Of a DNA stretch of 64,000 bases, positions 10,560 to 21,235 are shown piece by piece. The translations under genes and the position numbers were made by a program. Within the stretch, counting starts at the first letter, position 1. Each line of letters starts with the position of its first letter. This DNA is from Desmodus rotundus (lineage: Eukaryota; Chordata; Mammalia; Chiroptera; Phyllostomidae), in the NCBI RefSeq assembly GCF_022682495.2, contig NC_071389.1:44282239-44346238 (forward strand), given 5' to 3'. Below the pieces are notes generated by a model. That model was not told the origin of the DNA, ran no database searches, and saw nothing but the letters and a program-made list of their open reading frames with translations.

Positions 10560-10705
10560 TTAGCATTAGTTACATTATATAGATGAGCAAACTGAAGTTC
10601 ACAGAGGTTAAGGGACCTGCTCAGGGTCACCAACTAGTTAGAGACAAGGTCAGAACCAGAGCCCAGGTACCCTGAGTCTCAATCCGATGCACGTGCTGAG
10701 AGCTA
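10560..10705 (-). repeat. MIR SINE, antisense
   Basis: 'tagatgagcaaactgaagttc', 'cagaggttaagggacctgctc' and 'cagaaccagagcccaggtac' form a clear antisense MIR core. Confidence 0.75.
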
Positions 10706-10859
10706 CTGTGTCTTTAATTCTTCAGCCCCTTTCCCACAGGACAGCCTGCGGCATTGACTTAAAGACCACCCTTCCGGGGAGCACTGACTCCATTTTAGCT
10801 TGACTGATTTTCTCGTGGGCTTGTCAGAAATTGGAATCTAGAGGTAATAGGCAGACTTG

Positions 10860-10879
10860 TTTTTTTTTTTTTTTTTTTT
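10860..10879 (+). repeat. Poly-T run (20)
   Basis: An uninterrupted run of T. It may be the A-tail of an unrecognised antisense retrocopy, but nothing downstream (10881-11174) is recognised. Confidence 0.9.
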
Positions 10880-11174
10880 AATAAAAACCACTTTTTCAGT
10901 TTACTCAGCCTCTACTCTGAACTCTGTTTATTTCAGGTCTCATGCAGAAAATATACTCACTAAAAAACAAATTTAAAATAAACGATAAGTGAGGTAGAAA
11001 CTGCCCAGGGCTGTCATGAGCTTATGCTCCATGCTATGTGGGTTTTGAGTAAATATTTGCTTTGCAAGCCAAGAAGCAAAATGTATTTACCGAGGCAATC
11101 TCCAGCTGAAGGGCACATATGCTACTTCTGGGATTTGGCACATTTTCTCCAGAGCAGTGTGTCTAAGTACCACA

Positions 11175-11295
11175 GAGTTCTGAAAAGAGGAGGCAGCGTG
11201 GCACCAGGAGACCTGGGTTCCTGTTTGTGCTCTGTCCCTCCCTTCTTGGGTGAATTGGGGCAACTTACTGCCCTCTCTGGACCCTGCCACCCTTG
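11175..11295 (+). repeat. MIR SINE, 5' half
   Basis: 'cagcgtggcaccaggagacc', 'tgggttcctgtttgtgctc' and 'ggggcaacttactgccctc' are MIR landmarks. Confidence 0.6.
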
Positions 11296-11614
11296 GCAGA
11301 ACCCTACGACATCAAGAGAGAATATCAGTGTTTTCTAATTAGCAAATGACTTAGATGAGAGAGAGAGAATTTAGTTGTGTTTCTTCTGTCTTTTCCCCTG
11401 AGTCAACTCTCTTTATTTTTTCATTTTTCTCAACTCAAGCGTCTCCTTTTCCAAGAGTTTGTAACCAGTGCTAGACCTGTCTAAGAGTTTTTCTCTGTTC
11501 TTCAACAAGAGCTAGCACCTATGCCCAGGGCCATCTGGGCTTGCGGAGTAAGTGGTTGGTTATGTGGCTCCTCTGTCCAATAACATCAACCACCAGACCC
11601 CACAATGGAAAAGT
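11296..11614. other. Unique sequence
   Basis: AT-rich then CT-rich text with no recognised repeat or frame. Confidence 0.4.
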
Positions 11615-12262
11615 GCTCATGGAACACATTCATTCAAGGACCACCTAGCAACTAACCATCTGTCACAAGGATACACCAGGGAACAAGGCTCAGTCCCCAC
11701 CCTCATGAAGCTTAAGGTCTGCTGATGGAGAGATAGTTAAGGAGCAGGTACATTTCATGCTCCTATAAAACAATGGTAGGAAACTACATCCACAGGAGCC
11801 CCAACAGACTTGTTCCTCAATCTTGAGGGGGAGGTTCTGGCAAAACCTTTCCAAATTAAATGAGATCTAAACCAATATGTGAAATTGGGAGAGTAGAATT
11901 TATTCAGGCAAAGGTAGCGAGAAAGTGTTTGAGGATGAGGGTGTAAATGTGTGCAAATGCACAGGCGAGGGTGGGGGCGGACTGTGCATGTATGGGGGGG
12001 GTGCACTGAAATAAGACAGAAAGCCCGGTCTGGAGTATGAGAGGGAGGGGCAGGCGATGAGGGCTCAGGGGAAATGGGTTGGCCTGGGGCTTGCCTCCAG
12101 CCTTGAGAGCCACTTGAAAGAGTTTGGATTTTGTGCCCAGGGCAGTGGGGATTTTCTGGAGCAAGGAAGTGTCGCATTCAGATTTTAATTTCAGAAAGAT
12201 CACAGTCACGGCTGTGTGGCACCCTCCCCGGAGGGAGGCAAGGCTGGAGGACCAGAGGCTGG
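11615..12262 (-). repeat. Long L2 copy, antisense
   Basis: Antisense L2 landmarks occur in order: 'ggatacaccagggaacaagg', 'caccctcatgaagcttaagg', 'gagtttggattttgtgccc', 'gggattttctggagcaagg' and 'tttcagaaagatcacagtc'. Minus-strand frames of 140 and 170 codons here are on the L2 sense strand, but they carry no recognisable reverse transcriptase motif and are treated as relics. Confidence 0.6.
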
Positions 12263-12859
12263 TTAACGGGGTAAGAGCGATACAGGTAACTGTGCAGGGG
12301 AATCTTCTGACTTCGAGAGCAGGTCCAGGCTTTGGAACTTCTAGAACAAGTTTTGGCTCCTGTCCTTTCTCAGACCCCCATTGTTCCTTTTCTTCAGGAG
12401 CCACAGCATTCTCCAATTTGATTTAATAAGTTCCTGGACCTACATCACATTAGAACAATAAATAGCATTTAACCCCTTCGAGCACGAGGACCCTTTGTTA
12501 ACATACAAGACTTCGCCCCCACTTCACAGTCACTGTGCTGTTCGTATCTGTTAGTTTAGAAAATACCTAAAGAACAAAGCCTCTGGTAGAATGGAAGCCC
12601 ACTTGGAAATTATGCCTGTGTGTAGTAGGTGGAAGCCCGCATGTAGCCAGTCTATTGACACGGCTATTGTAACAAAAGAATCCCCAGAGCCATCTGAAAG
12701 CAGTGCATAGCCCCCAACGGGCTGGGGACCGCTGCCCTGGAACATGTGTGTTAAGAAGCCACTTAGACATCTGTCCCCAGAGTGCAGTGCATGGCTGCCT
12801 TCTCCATAAACGGTGGGGTGCATAAACTCAGCTGGTTCTAATTGCACGGGGCATGCCAT
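12263..12859. other. Unique sequence
   Basis: A 102-codon minus frame at 12551-12859 has no recognised domain. Confidence 0.4.
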
Positions 12860-13200
12860 ATTGTTGCCCGATGTAATGTCAATTTTTATTTATTTGTGTT
12901 GTGAAAAGCAGGGCTGATTAGACCACTTAAAACTACACAGGCTAGTTAGAGCCAGGCTGGCGTTGGTGATTTCAGCTGCCCTCCCTAAAGCCATCAGCGC
13001 TCCCAGCTCTCGGCCTCCCTCTGAGAATGTAAACTTGGGGCCTGGTGCTATCATGATTTCTATTTCATCCCGACTCTTATAAACTACCATATAAAAAGCA
13101 GCCGCTGAAGGTTATTTTTTTTCAATTTCATTTTGAGGCTTGGAAAATCACAAAATAAAAATAGCCCTGAGAGTGGAAAGTTTGGGGGAGTTTGTTTAGC
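12860..13200. promoter_or_regulatory. Unique AT-rich stretch, possible conserved non-coding element
   Basis: This is repeat-free text with blocks typical of slowly evolving non-coding DNA: 'atttttatttatttgtg', 'aaaagcagggctgattaga', 'catcatgatttctatttcatcc' like runs, and 'cacaaaataaaaatagcc'. It is an inference from base composition and the lack of repeats. No motif proves function. Confidence 0.3.
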
Positions 13201-13244
13201 TTTCTTTGAAATACACTTTGTGAAGGAATAAGTAAATCATAAGA

Positions 13245-13435
13245 TCTCTCTTTGTGGAGTGCTTTACAGTTTAGTGATTTTCACATCCCCTTTCTCTTGT
13301 TTGATCCTCACGGAGACCCTGTGAGGTGTGGATTATTACTATCCTCATTTTGCAAATGAGACAGAAGTTCTGGGAGATGGAATGACTGTCCTAGGCCAAG
13401 ATCACGTGACCAGGTAATAGCAGAATCAGTCCAGG
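13245..13435 (-). repeat. MIR SINE, antisense
   Basis: 'tgatcctcacggagaccctg', 'tcctcattttgcaaatgag' and 'gatcacgtgaccaggtaat' match antisense MIR. Confidence 0.7.
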
Positions 13436-13584
13436 GAAAATCTTTATCCCAAATCCTGGCCTCCTCCTGCATTCCACAGTCTCTACTAGGGTCCCTTCAC
13501 CCAGGCTAACTCGTGCCTTCTTCCTTCCCCAGGGCCATTCTCATGAAGGGACGTATGTATCCGGGCCAACTCTGGACAAGCACA

Positions 13585-13765
13585 GGCTCCACACTCGTCA
13601 TCCAGCATCTCCTTTCCTATCAAGGGACCTACTACTCAGTATAATATTTATTACAGCCCTGTCTCAGTCCCCTACAAGCTGCCAACTCCTGCAAGGGAGG
13701 GCCTTTTTGCCTTGTCATCTGTGTCCTTAGGGTCATAGTAGATGCTCGGTAAATGGTTTCCTAAT
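13585..13765 (+). repeat. L2 3' end
   Basis: 'ctgccaactcctgcaaggg', 'tgtgtccttagggtcatagt' and 'agatgctcggtaaatgg' give the L2 3' end in sense. Confidence 0.55.
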
Positions 13766-14459
13766 TGAAACATCATTGAATAAGAGTTAATTTTTAAAAA
13801 TAATTCTTCTGTTTCATTTCATATCTGTCCTGAGTTATGGATTGGCCATTGGAAGACTGATGAGCATCTTGAGGTCATCACTTGACTCATCATTTCCCAA
13901 AGTGTGTTGTGGGGAGTGTTCTGAGATATGTTAATAGATATTCTGGAAAATTAAAAGTCATGTATATTTGAGAAAGACAGATTCAATAAGTTCAACAGAC
14001 TTTTTAAATTGCAAATTCTCTCAAAGCATAGATTCTCTTTTAGGTCTGGTTCCCTTCAAGACCTCCTCATCTGTGTGAGTTTCAGGCATAGCTCTCCATT
14101 CTCACGATTGTTTAATGAGTCACTTTTAAACACACACATCTGCACTCATACACAGAATTATTTCCCCGAATAGTCCGGAGTTTTCAGGGCTGCTTCTCTC
14201 ACGGTGTTGGCAGTTCTCAGCAAAGGGAGGGGTATGCACGGTCCTCCCCTTTTTAATCTTCTCTGTGTTCTATCAATCTTCAGGCCAGAGACCTCCTGAT
14301 GGCTGGAAAACTCCCTTTCCTCCAGTTCCTTCCCTTTAGCCTAAACAGCGCTCATGCCACTTTCATTTAAAGAAACCTTTCCTTGACCATACATATCCTC
14401 AAGCTGGGGTTCCATTCCTCTCCTTCTCTTTGACTTGAAACTTTGTGAACAGTTGCTGT
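13766..14459. other. Unique sequence
   Basis: No repeat was recognised with confidence. Some CT-rich text near 14260-14440 could belong to the U3 of the LTR that follows. Confidence 0.35.
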
Positions 14460-15119
14460 CATCCAAGGTCACACCCTCTTCCAGCGGGCAGTCTGCATCC
14501 AGTGAGTAGTGAATGCATAGGAATCAAGTCAGCCCCTTTGCAGCCTTCCTCTGCAGGTCCACCCAAGCTCCAGAGCTCCACCAGGAATTAGCTGAGAACT
14601 TTACTGTGAGTGCTCCCATCCCCCAACTTCTTCCTCTGTTCAATTCTATTTCTTTGTGTCCTTCAAGATGTTCGTTCTGAGAGTATTGCCCAGTAAGTTT
14701 CCTATATGCTTATGTCTATCCCAGAATCTGCTTCCCAGAAAATCTGACCTGCTGCAGTTGGTTTCTGGAGTATCCAAAAATGCATGTGTTAATAGGAAAT
14801 TTTTGAGCTGGCCACTAGTGATAAGAATGCCATCATTAGTGGTAGATGGAACACAGATGGCTCCAGGCACAATTTAAACATTGCAATTGTTGAAATTTTC
14901 CCTTTGGTGAACTGGGAAGGTATACAAGTATATTTCTATACAGTGGTGTGTCTGATGTTTGGGTAATATGGAGGAAATAAGCTGTAAAGGATGGAATTGG
15001 ATGGGTATGGCTGGGAACAATCGATGCTTTGGACAAAGATAATGAAAATCTGAGAATAAATGTTCAGCAGCATATACAGAGACTCACATTTCCTGAAGTC
15101 TGGAAAAGAAATAACTGAG

Positions 15120-15720
15120 GATCAGGCCTGGGATTTAATTATAAGAGAAGCAGAGATTCTAAACCCAGACAAGATTACTCCATCAATGTTGAACCTTGAT
15201 TAGTAAGGAATGGGAACCTGAGACATGGCAGGAGAATATCTGGGTTGATGCACTTGAAAATCTTGAGTCTCACGATTGCTCTGAATCTTCTGAGTCTGCA
15301 GAAGTAGCCTGCCACTCCCTGTAAAAGGCTGTTGCTTTCCCCTTGCTTGAAGACAATGCAGCAGACTTTGCCTTGAAAGATAAAACATGACAGTCCTATT
15401 GGCCACCAGACCAAAAAAAAAAAAAAAGAAAAAAAGAAAAGAAAAAGTAATCACAACATAGGGTTACAACATAGTTAGGGAAGTGGCCGGCCTGATAAAG
15501 GAAGAAAGGAGCTATCTACCAGAGGAGCAGCAGAACCAAGCCAACATGCACCAACAGAAGCTGGGGGAGCGTGTAGACTGGATCTGAGAGCACTTGATCA
15601 AGGAGGGCCCAGACCACAAAACCGGGGAAGGGAAAGTCTGCCGGTACTCTGGCAGTACTCTGGCAGTACTCTGACAGTACTCTGACTAGGACCCTGGGAG
15701 GAGATGCTGACACACTTCCA
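15120..15720 (+). pseudogene. ERV-L gag-like remnant
   Basis: Translation shows short gag-like stretches interrupted by stops, for example around 'catggcaggagaatatctggg' (15223) and 'ggagcgtgtagactggatc' (15567). The assignment rests mainly on position between an ERV-L LTR and a dUTPase. An A-rich run at 15412-15446 and an 11-bp tandem repeat at 15643-15690 sit inside it. Confidence 0.4.
15643..15690 (+). repeat. 11-bp tandem repeat, four units
   Basis: Four head-to-tail copies of 'gtactctggca', the last ones reading 'gtactctgaca' and 'gtactctgact'. It is a private expansion inside the retroviral remnant. Confidence 0.85.
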
Positions 15721-16184
15721 GGATGACTCTTAAAAAGTCGAAGAACCCACAGTAAGTGATATTGAAATAAAATAATTGCTACCGAAGATGTTGGAAAGAA
15801 AGATCAGATGGCTCATAGAAGTATTCAAACTAGAATAAATAAACTACGCAAGGCTGGGAAATCCACCAGAAGACTATGCTGCACGGGGAGGCCCAGAAGC
15901 CGAAGCAATAAAGAATGCAGACAAGAGCAAGACCAGCTTCACTAGAAAGCTCAGTGGAGGCTGTCCCCTGTAGGCCATAGCTGATGCTCATCTCCTAATG
16001 ACAGTGGAGATTATATGATCCCAAACACGAAGGCCAGGTTTTAGCATTTAACTTTCAGAATCAAGGAAGTTATCATAATTGTGAGTGGCAGGACTGGAGA
16101 GGCTGATATGCAGAAAGTTATGGAGATGGTGTGGAGTCTGTAGTAAGTCCAATCCATGGGTCTGGAAACCAAGGGTTTTATGCA

Positions 16185-16505
16185 GGAGTAACCACCTTAT
16201 CATCACACTCAGGTAGTCACTTGGCAAGTTTGTATTTCATTCCCATGACTCTGGGCTCTACAGGTTTAGAGGCCTTAGCTTGCAAAGGGGGAAATGCTTC
16301 CACCAGGAGACACAGCCAGAAGCCCATTATATTTTCAGCTACATCTTATTGTCTCATCCCTTCAGGCTCCTGGCAGGGGTAAGTGATCCTGATTATCAGG
16401 AAGAGATAGAGCTGATGTTTCACAATGGGAGCAGGGAAGAACCAATCGGGCACCCAGGTGATTCCTCGGAGAGTTTCTTTGTACTTCTTTGCTCACTTTA
16501 GATGG
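16185..16505 (+). pseudogene. ERV-L dUTPase remnant
   Basis: A frame around 16185-16280 reads GSTGLEALACKGG-like text. After a frame change, the frame around 16370-16500 reads 'GVSDPDYQEEIEL' and 'MFHNGS'. These fit the dUTPase fold region and its G-x-x-D-P-D-Y-x-x-E-I motif as kept in ERV-L retroviruses. The two halves lie in different frames and the second ends in TAG at 16499, so this is a pseudogene. Its place immediately before the 3' LTR supports the ERV-L assignment. Confidence 0.65.
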
Positions 16506-17229
16506 TAAATAGACAAGTGAAGCAGCTGTTGCCTGTGAGTGGCAGGGTGACTAGGAGTTTAGATCCCTCAGACATGAGAGCCTGGGTCACCCTCGGAGCA
16601 AGCCATTTAACCTGCAGAGGTGCTAGCTGAGGATGAGGGGACTGGAGAGAAAAGAGATGATGAGAACCTGCTTTGTCCTTGACACCCAGTGCAACAGTCT
16701 GTGCTGTAGTTTATTCCATAACCTTCTTATTTTTAAGTCTCTCCTGAAGAAGAAGCCCTAAAAGTAGCATGAGGGATGGAGTGAAGTGGACGCTGGGGCA
16801 TCCCAGCCGAATCACTGTGAGTGTCGCTATGAGTTTTGGCAATTGACAGGGCACCACGGTCAGAGATTGCCAGAGACTGCCCTCAGCTGAAGAGAATGGC
16901 CTCACCCAATGCTGAACTTGTTTCCTGAGGACAGCCCTGTCCAATGAGTCACAGCTGTGGGGTTATAAAGGCCCAGTCCCATTACTCCAATTTGGGACAA
17001 TGCTTCAGGGCCAAGCAAGTGCCCGAGTTCCCTATGGGATGGGCTGAGGTTATTTTTGTAACCATTTCACAACCTCACTGCACCCTGTGCCCCGTCCTTT
17101 TCCTTTACTTCCTCTGCAGATCTTGATCCTGAGAGCTCTCCCCAGCAAGCTTTCCACACACTGTTCTTTCCTTAGTCTGTTTTCCAGAGAACAAGGCATG
17201 CCATAGAAACCAATCCTTAGAGCCCAAAC

Positions 17230-17330
17230 AACAATATACTCCTAACTGGATATATAATCTCTCCCTCTTTCTCTCTCTCGGTATAGATATTGGATATATA
17301 TACGTAGATATAGATAGAGGTATCTCCAAT
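17230..17330 (+). repeat. CT-rich and AT-rich simple sequence
   Basis: 'ctccctctttctctctctc' is followed by irregular 'gatata' units. It lies just outside the ERV-L 3' LTR. Confidence 0.6.
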
Positions 17331-17445
17331 ACCTGTAGCTTTGAGAAAAACATCAGGAAATCGAAACTATATATGGAGGCAGGGAGAAAGAGAAGATAAG
17401 TCAGAGAAAAAAAAATAAGACTTTTCTTAAAAGATCAGCAATGTG

Positions 17446-17688
17446 GCCCTGGCCCAGTGGCTCAGCTGGTTGGAATGTCCTCCCATACTCCAAAAGGTGG
17501 TGGGTTCGACACCCCATAGGGCACATACCTAGGTTGTGGGTTCAATCACCACTAGGCTCGTGTATAAGAGGCAACTGATTGGTATTTCTCTCTCACATTG
17601 ATGTTTCTCCCTTTCTCTCCTTCTCCCTTCTTCTCTCTAAAATTAATAACCATGCCCTCAGGTGAGGATTAGAAAAAAATTTTTAAAA
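17446..17688 (+). mobile_element. VES SINE, full length
   Basis: Head 'ccctggcccagtggctcagc', then 'gtgggttcgacacccca' as box B, the duplicated 'gggcacatacctaggttg' block, a CT-rich stretch, and 'cctcaggtgaggattag' before the A-rich end. Flanks 'agatcagcaatgtg' (17432-17445) and 'agtcagcaatgtg' (17691-17703) form the target-site duplication with one base lost. Confidence 0.92.
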
Positions 17689-17699
17689 AAAGTCAGCAA

Positions 17700-18780
17700 T
17701 GTGTCTGAAGACTGACTTCTCTAGAAAAAATGCTGAAGCCAGAAAATGGTGAAAAGATGCCTTCAATGTGCTAAAATAAAGTAACCTATAACTCCTTACC
17801 CAAGAAAACTGACAGTCATGAATTAGGGTAAAACACAGGAAATTTCAGAAAAGCAAAAACTGAGAAAGTTTACTAAGAGCAGACACGTACTAAGGAAAAA
17901 AATTAACATCTAAAATAATGATAATGTCAAATGCCTATTTGGTGCAGAGAGCCTAGAACTAAAATATGGACAAAAATAACATGAAAGTTTGGAGCACTAG
18001 GTCATCCAATAAGAGGCGTTCTATGGTTATGGTATTTTTGAGAAAAAAACTAAGGATGCTATTTAGGCTTTGTTAAAAAGAATAGACACGGGGCATTTAA
18101 TGTCCATACAAGTGGGGAGAGAAGTGGGATGGGTAAGAGCAGTTGATCCAAAGAAGGTGAGAAGGGTGGGTGTCAAACAGTGGAGGTAGCATGAGTAGAG
18201 AAGACAAGTAGAAATAAGAGAGTAGAAATAAAATCAATCAGTGATCCTAATACATGTAAATGAGTTAAACTCTCCTGTTAAAACACAAAAACTCTCAAAC
18301 TGTATAAAAACAACACTTAACTAAGTGATTTACGTAAGAGACTGTAATCCAAGAAACGAACACAGAAAGTTTTAAAGTCAAAGGAAGCAGCTATAGTTAA
18401 ATCAATGAAAAACAAAATAGATTTTCGGACAAAAAAAAAGCTTTCTTAAAAAAATTCCTCACCTGAGAATATGTTTTTATTGATTTTAGAGAGAGAGGAA
18501 GAGAGAGAAAGAAACATTGATCGATTGCCTTCTGTACATGCCCTGACAGGGGACTGAACCCGCAACCTTTTAGTGTGTGGGGATGATGCTCCAACCAGCT
18601 GAGCAGCCCAGCCAGGTGAGGAATAAGCTTTCTAAAAAGATAAGGAAAATCACTGTATCATGCCAAGAGTTTCAATTTATCAGGAAGATAATAATTGAAC
18701 ACTTAAATTTACCTAATAGCGTAGCTTCAAAATATATAAACTCTTTGTTAGATCTACAGAGTTATTAAGCACTTCACTAC
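17700..18780 (+). mobile_element. Old L1 (L1M type), 5' part of ORF2 region
   Basis: 'cagaaaagcaaaaactgag', 'tacatgtaaatgagttaaac', 'aactctcaaactgtataaaa', 'acaaaatagattttcgg' and, after the inserted SINE, 'caggaagataataattgaac' and 'gcttcaaaatatataaactc' follow an L1 in sense through its endonuclease-coding part. It is full of stops. The VES SINE at 18453-18624 splits it. Confidence 0.65.
18453..18624 (-). mobile_element. VES SINE, antisense
   Basis: It reads antisense from 'tcctcacctgagaata' through 'catgccctgacaggggactg' to 'agctgagcagcccagccagg'. Direct repeats 'aagctttcttaaaa' (18439-18452) and 'aagctttctaaaa' (18625-18637) mark the target site in the older L1. Confidence 0.9.
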
Positions 18781-19579
18781 TGTAATACAGCTTTCTTGGT
18801 TATTGATAGATAAAGTAGAAAACATTGGCAAGGATTATTTGGGATCCGAACAGCTTTCCGGAAAGTGCCTTCGTTTACTATGGCCCTCCCTCTGCCTCGC
18901 AGTTCTCTCCTTCATATCCCATATCTTCCCGTAGCTCTAGTTCCTGACTTTTTCATTTGCACAACTCAAGGAAGCTCTTGATTCATGTTCTGTGCCATTG
19001 TTTTGTTATTTGTCTCTGGTTTGAGGGGCTCTTCATACCTCAATTTTGCTTTCCCAGCTTCTTAAGCAAGATCTTTCTCTCTCTCTCTCTTCCCGTATCT
19101 TAGCCAAGAGAAGCCCCTAGTAGACAGGGCCACACTTGAACCCCCTGCCTGCTTCACATTACAAAGTTAATAAACAGATTGGTTCAGACACCACATAAAT
19201 ATCAGTGGTTGGCACATGTTAGGTAAGTGCTCATAAACGTATGTATAATAAAAACAAAAAATATTAACTTATCTGAAGGGTTTTCTCCCAGCTTTTTAAA
19301 CCCCAGACCAAAGTGCTTAATCATATCTTATCCTAATCCCAAAATGCAGAGAGCTCTATCGCCTTCATTCTCCCAACCCTGCATCCCTCCGCATTCCAGG
19401 TCTTTTTCTTTCTTCTCTATTTAGTCCGTGTCTCCTACCACTTAGTGCCAAATGTGAGATGAGAGTCTGGGAATGGTTTCTCCAGTAGGGCTTGTGACAG
19501 GAACAGCAGTGGCAGACGGAAACCGCCCATAACATCTACCACATATGTAGGGCTTTCCCAGCTGACAGCCTTCTTAGAA
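18781..19579. other. Unique sequence
   Basis: A (CT)n run lies at 19077-19090. No gene or repeat family was recognised. Confidence 0.4.
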
Positions 19580-19870
19580 AATGAGAATCCATCTGGCAAT
19601 AAATAGCAAGGGCTACAAAGCTGTTCCTACTTTTTGACTCAGTAATTCTACTTCTGGGAATTTACTCCAAGGAAGTAATTTGAGGGGGGGAAATGTCATC
19701 TGTCTAAAATAAAGATGTTCATACCAGTCCAATTAATAAGAAAGGGAAACAAAATAATCGAGATTCCCAACACTGGGGAAACAGCAGAGCAAACTACGAT
19801 GCTGTCACAGTGGAGTACTCTACAGCTATCGCAAATGGCACATACACACGCTAGGTGAATCTCGGAACTG
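19580..19870 (+). mobile_element. Old L1 ORF2 3' fragment
   Basis: 'tgactcagtaattctacttctgggaattta' (19637-19666) and 'ataaagatgttcataccag' are hallmark text of the C-terminal part of L1 ORF2 in sense, then 'tggagtactctacagctatc'. Heavily decayed. Confidence 0.7.
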
Positions 19871-19914
19871 TACTGGCAAAGTAACATTCAGACAGTAACA
19901 TTCTGGTCTGGCAG

Positions 19915-20095
19915 CAGACCAGAAAACATTTGTTGAGTGTCTCTGGCATGTAACACCTTCCCAATCCTGAAAGGCGATAGGATCGTCTGGTTCTAAGGGT
20001 GAAGAGACTGAGGCTCAAGGGGTTTAAAGGCCTGCCTGGAGAGGAACTGGAATTCAAGCCTGGATCAGTCTTATCCCAAAGTCCACCACCTTCCT
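19915..20095 (-). repeat. MIR SINE, antisense
   Basis: 'acatttgttgagtgtctctg', 'aagagactgaggctcaagg' and 'ctggaattcaagcctgg' are antisense MIR. Confidence 0.65.
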
Positions 20096-20687
20096 GTAAA
20101 CGCAGCTCCCATCTGTGTCTCATTTTCTAGCAAACATCTAAAGGGAACATAAAGTGATCCAAAGAGATTAGAGTTTATTTTTAATTGTCTTATTAATGAA
20201 AAAAGTATTTAATTTTGAGTTAGGAAAAAAAAGAGGGGAATAACGTAGGGTCTGTCCCATGAAGGCCAGGGCGGACCGTAGCTTGACCGGCCACTCCCTG
20301 TTCATCTCCACATTGTGTATCCAAATCACTTGAAGGGCTTTTCTGTCCACTCAGGGCTTCTTCCCTCTGCTCATACCCTGCATTGAAATTCTATGATGTG
20401 CATAGTGAGTTACTGCTCCAGGTGGAAGCATGAGTATTGATTTTTGGTTTATTTAGAGCCAAAAACAAAGACTAAAAATCACTGGTAAAAGCACCACCTT
20501 CAAAAGGTTCCTGTGGAATCCCAGGAGCTTGTATGTCAGGTAGGAAGAACAACATTTTCTTATTTTGAACGTATCACCCATGTAGGTGATGTTGTATTGG
20601 ATGCACTGTATTTGTGTGGGTCTTGGGTTAAGACTGATTTGGGTTCAAGTTTTAGTCCAACTGTCATTGTAGTTAAGACCTATTTCA
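20096..20687. other. Unique sequence
   Basis: AT-rich near 20175-20230. No feature was recognised. Confidence 0.4.
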
Positions 20688-20706
20688 CTCACACACACAC
20701 ACACAC
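20688..20706 (+). repeat. (CA)n microsatellite
   Basis: A short 'cacacacacacacaca' run. Confidence 0.9.
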
Positions 20707-20873
20707 TCCCTTGGCTTGTCCTTAGAAATCTTAGAATGGCATGTTTATCTTGCCCTTTAATATAGCTGAATTTTGTAACCAAGGAAATGTTCTGGTTCTT
20801 GGACTAACAATATGTGTCAGTAAAAGAGAAGGACTAGAAATACTTTGTTCCTAAAGATCTTCTGTTCCTTGGC

Positions 20874-21230
20874 TGTTGTGGACTGAATATTTGTGTTCCC
20901 TCAGCTCTCATATGTTGAAACTTAATCCCCAATATGATGGTACTAGGAGGTGGGGCCTTTGTGGGATGATTAGATCATAAGGGCTCTGAATGGGATTAGT
21001 GACCTTATAAAAGAGACTCCAGAGAGCTCCTTCCTTTCCTTCAGTCATATGAGGACACAGTGAGAAGACTGTCATCTATGAACCAAGAAGTGGGCTTTCA
21101 TCAGACAGTAAATCTGCCAGCACCTTGATCTTGGACTTCTCAGCCTCCAGAACTCTGAGAAAGAAAATATGTTGCTATAAGCCATCCAGTCTACGGTACT
21201 CTATTATAGCAGCCTGAATGGACTGAGACA
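20874..21230 (+). mobile_element. Solo MLT1 LTR (MaLR), full length
   Basis: It starts 'tgttgtggactgaatatttg' and passes 'catatgttgaaacttaatcc', 'aggaggtggggcctttg', 'ttataaaagagactccagag', 'gaggacacagtgagaag' and 'ttggacttctcagcctccag', ending 'gaatggactgagaca'. The flanking 5-bp repeats 'ttggc' (20869-20873 and 21231-21235) are identical, as expected for an ERVL-MaLR insertion that recombined to a solo LTR. Confidence 0.92.
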
Positions 21231-21235
21231 TTGGC

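Larger units (their letters stand above)
14460..17215 (+). mobile_element. Decayed ERV-L provirus with both LTR ends
   Basis: Two LTR ends flank the region. 'gagagtattgcccagtaag' (from 14679) with 'ccagaatctgcttcccagaa' parallels 'gagagctctccccagcaag' (from 17129) with 'ttagtctgttttccagagaa', and upstream sequence is alignable too. Between them lie gag-like text and, just before the 3' LTR, a dUTPase remnant. A dUTPase placed after pol and next to the 3' LTR, with no env, is the ERV-L arrangement. Most of pol is gone: only about 2 kb separates the LTRs, against 5-6 kb in intact relatives. Every frame is broken by stops. The LTR outer edges are not precise. Confidence 0.65.

Noticed and set aside
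10860..10879. Poly-T as the tail of a processed pseudogene
   Set aside because: The sequence after it resembles no gene or L1 and no target duplication could be found.
11755..12416. Minus-strand frames of 140 and 170 codons
   Set aside because: They lie mostly on a decayed L2 and overlap each other in different frames. No reverse transcriptase motif could be read.
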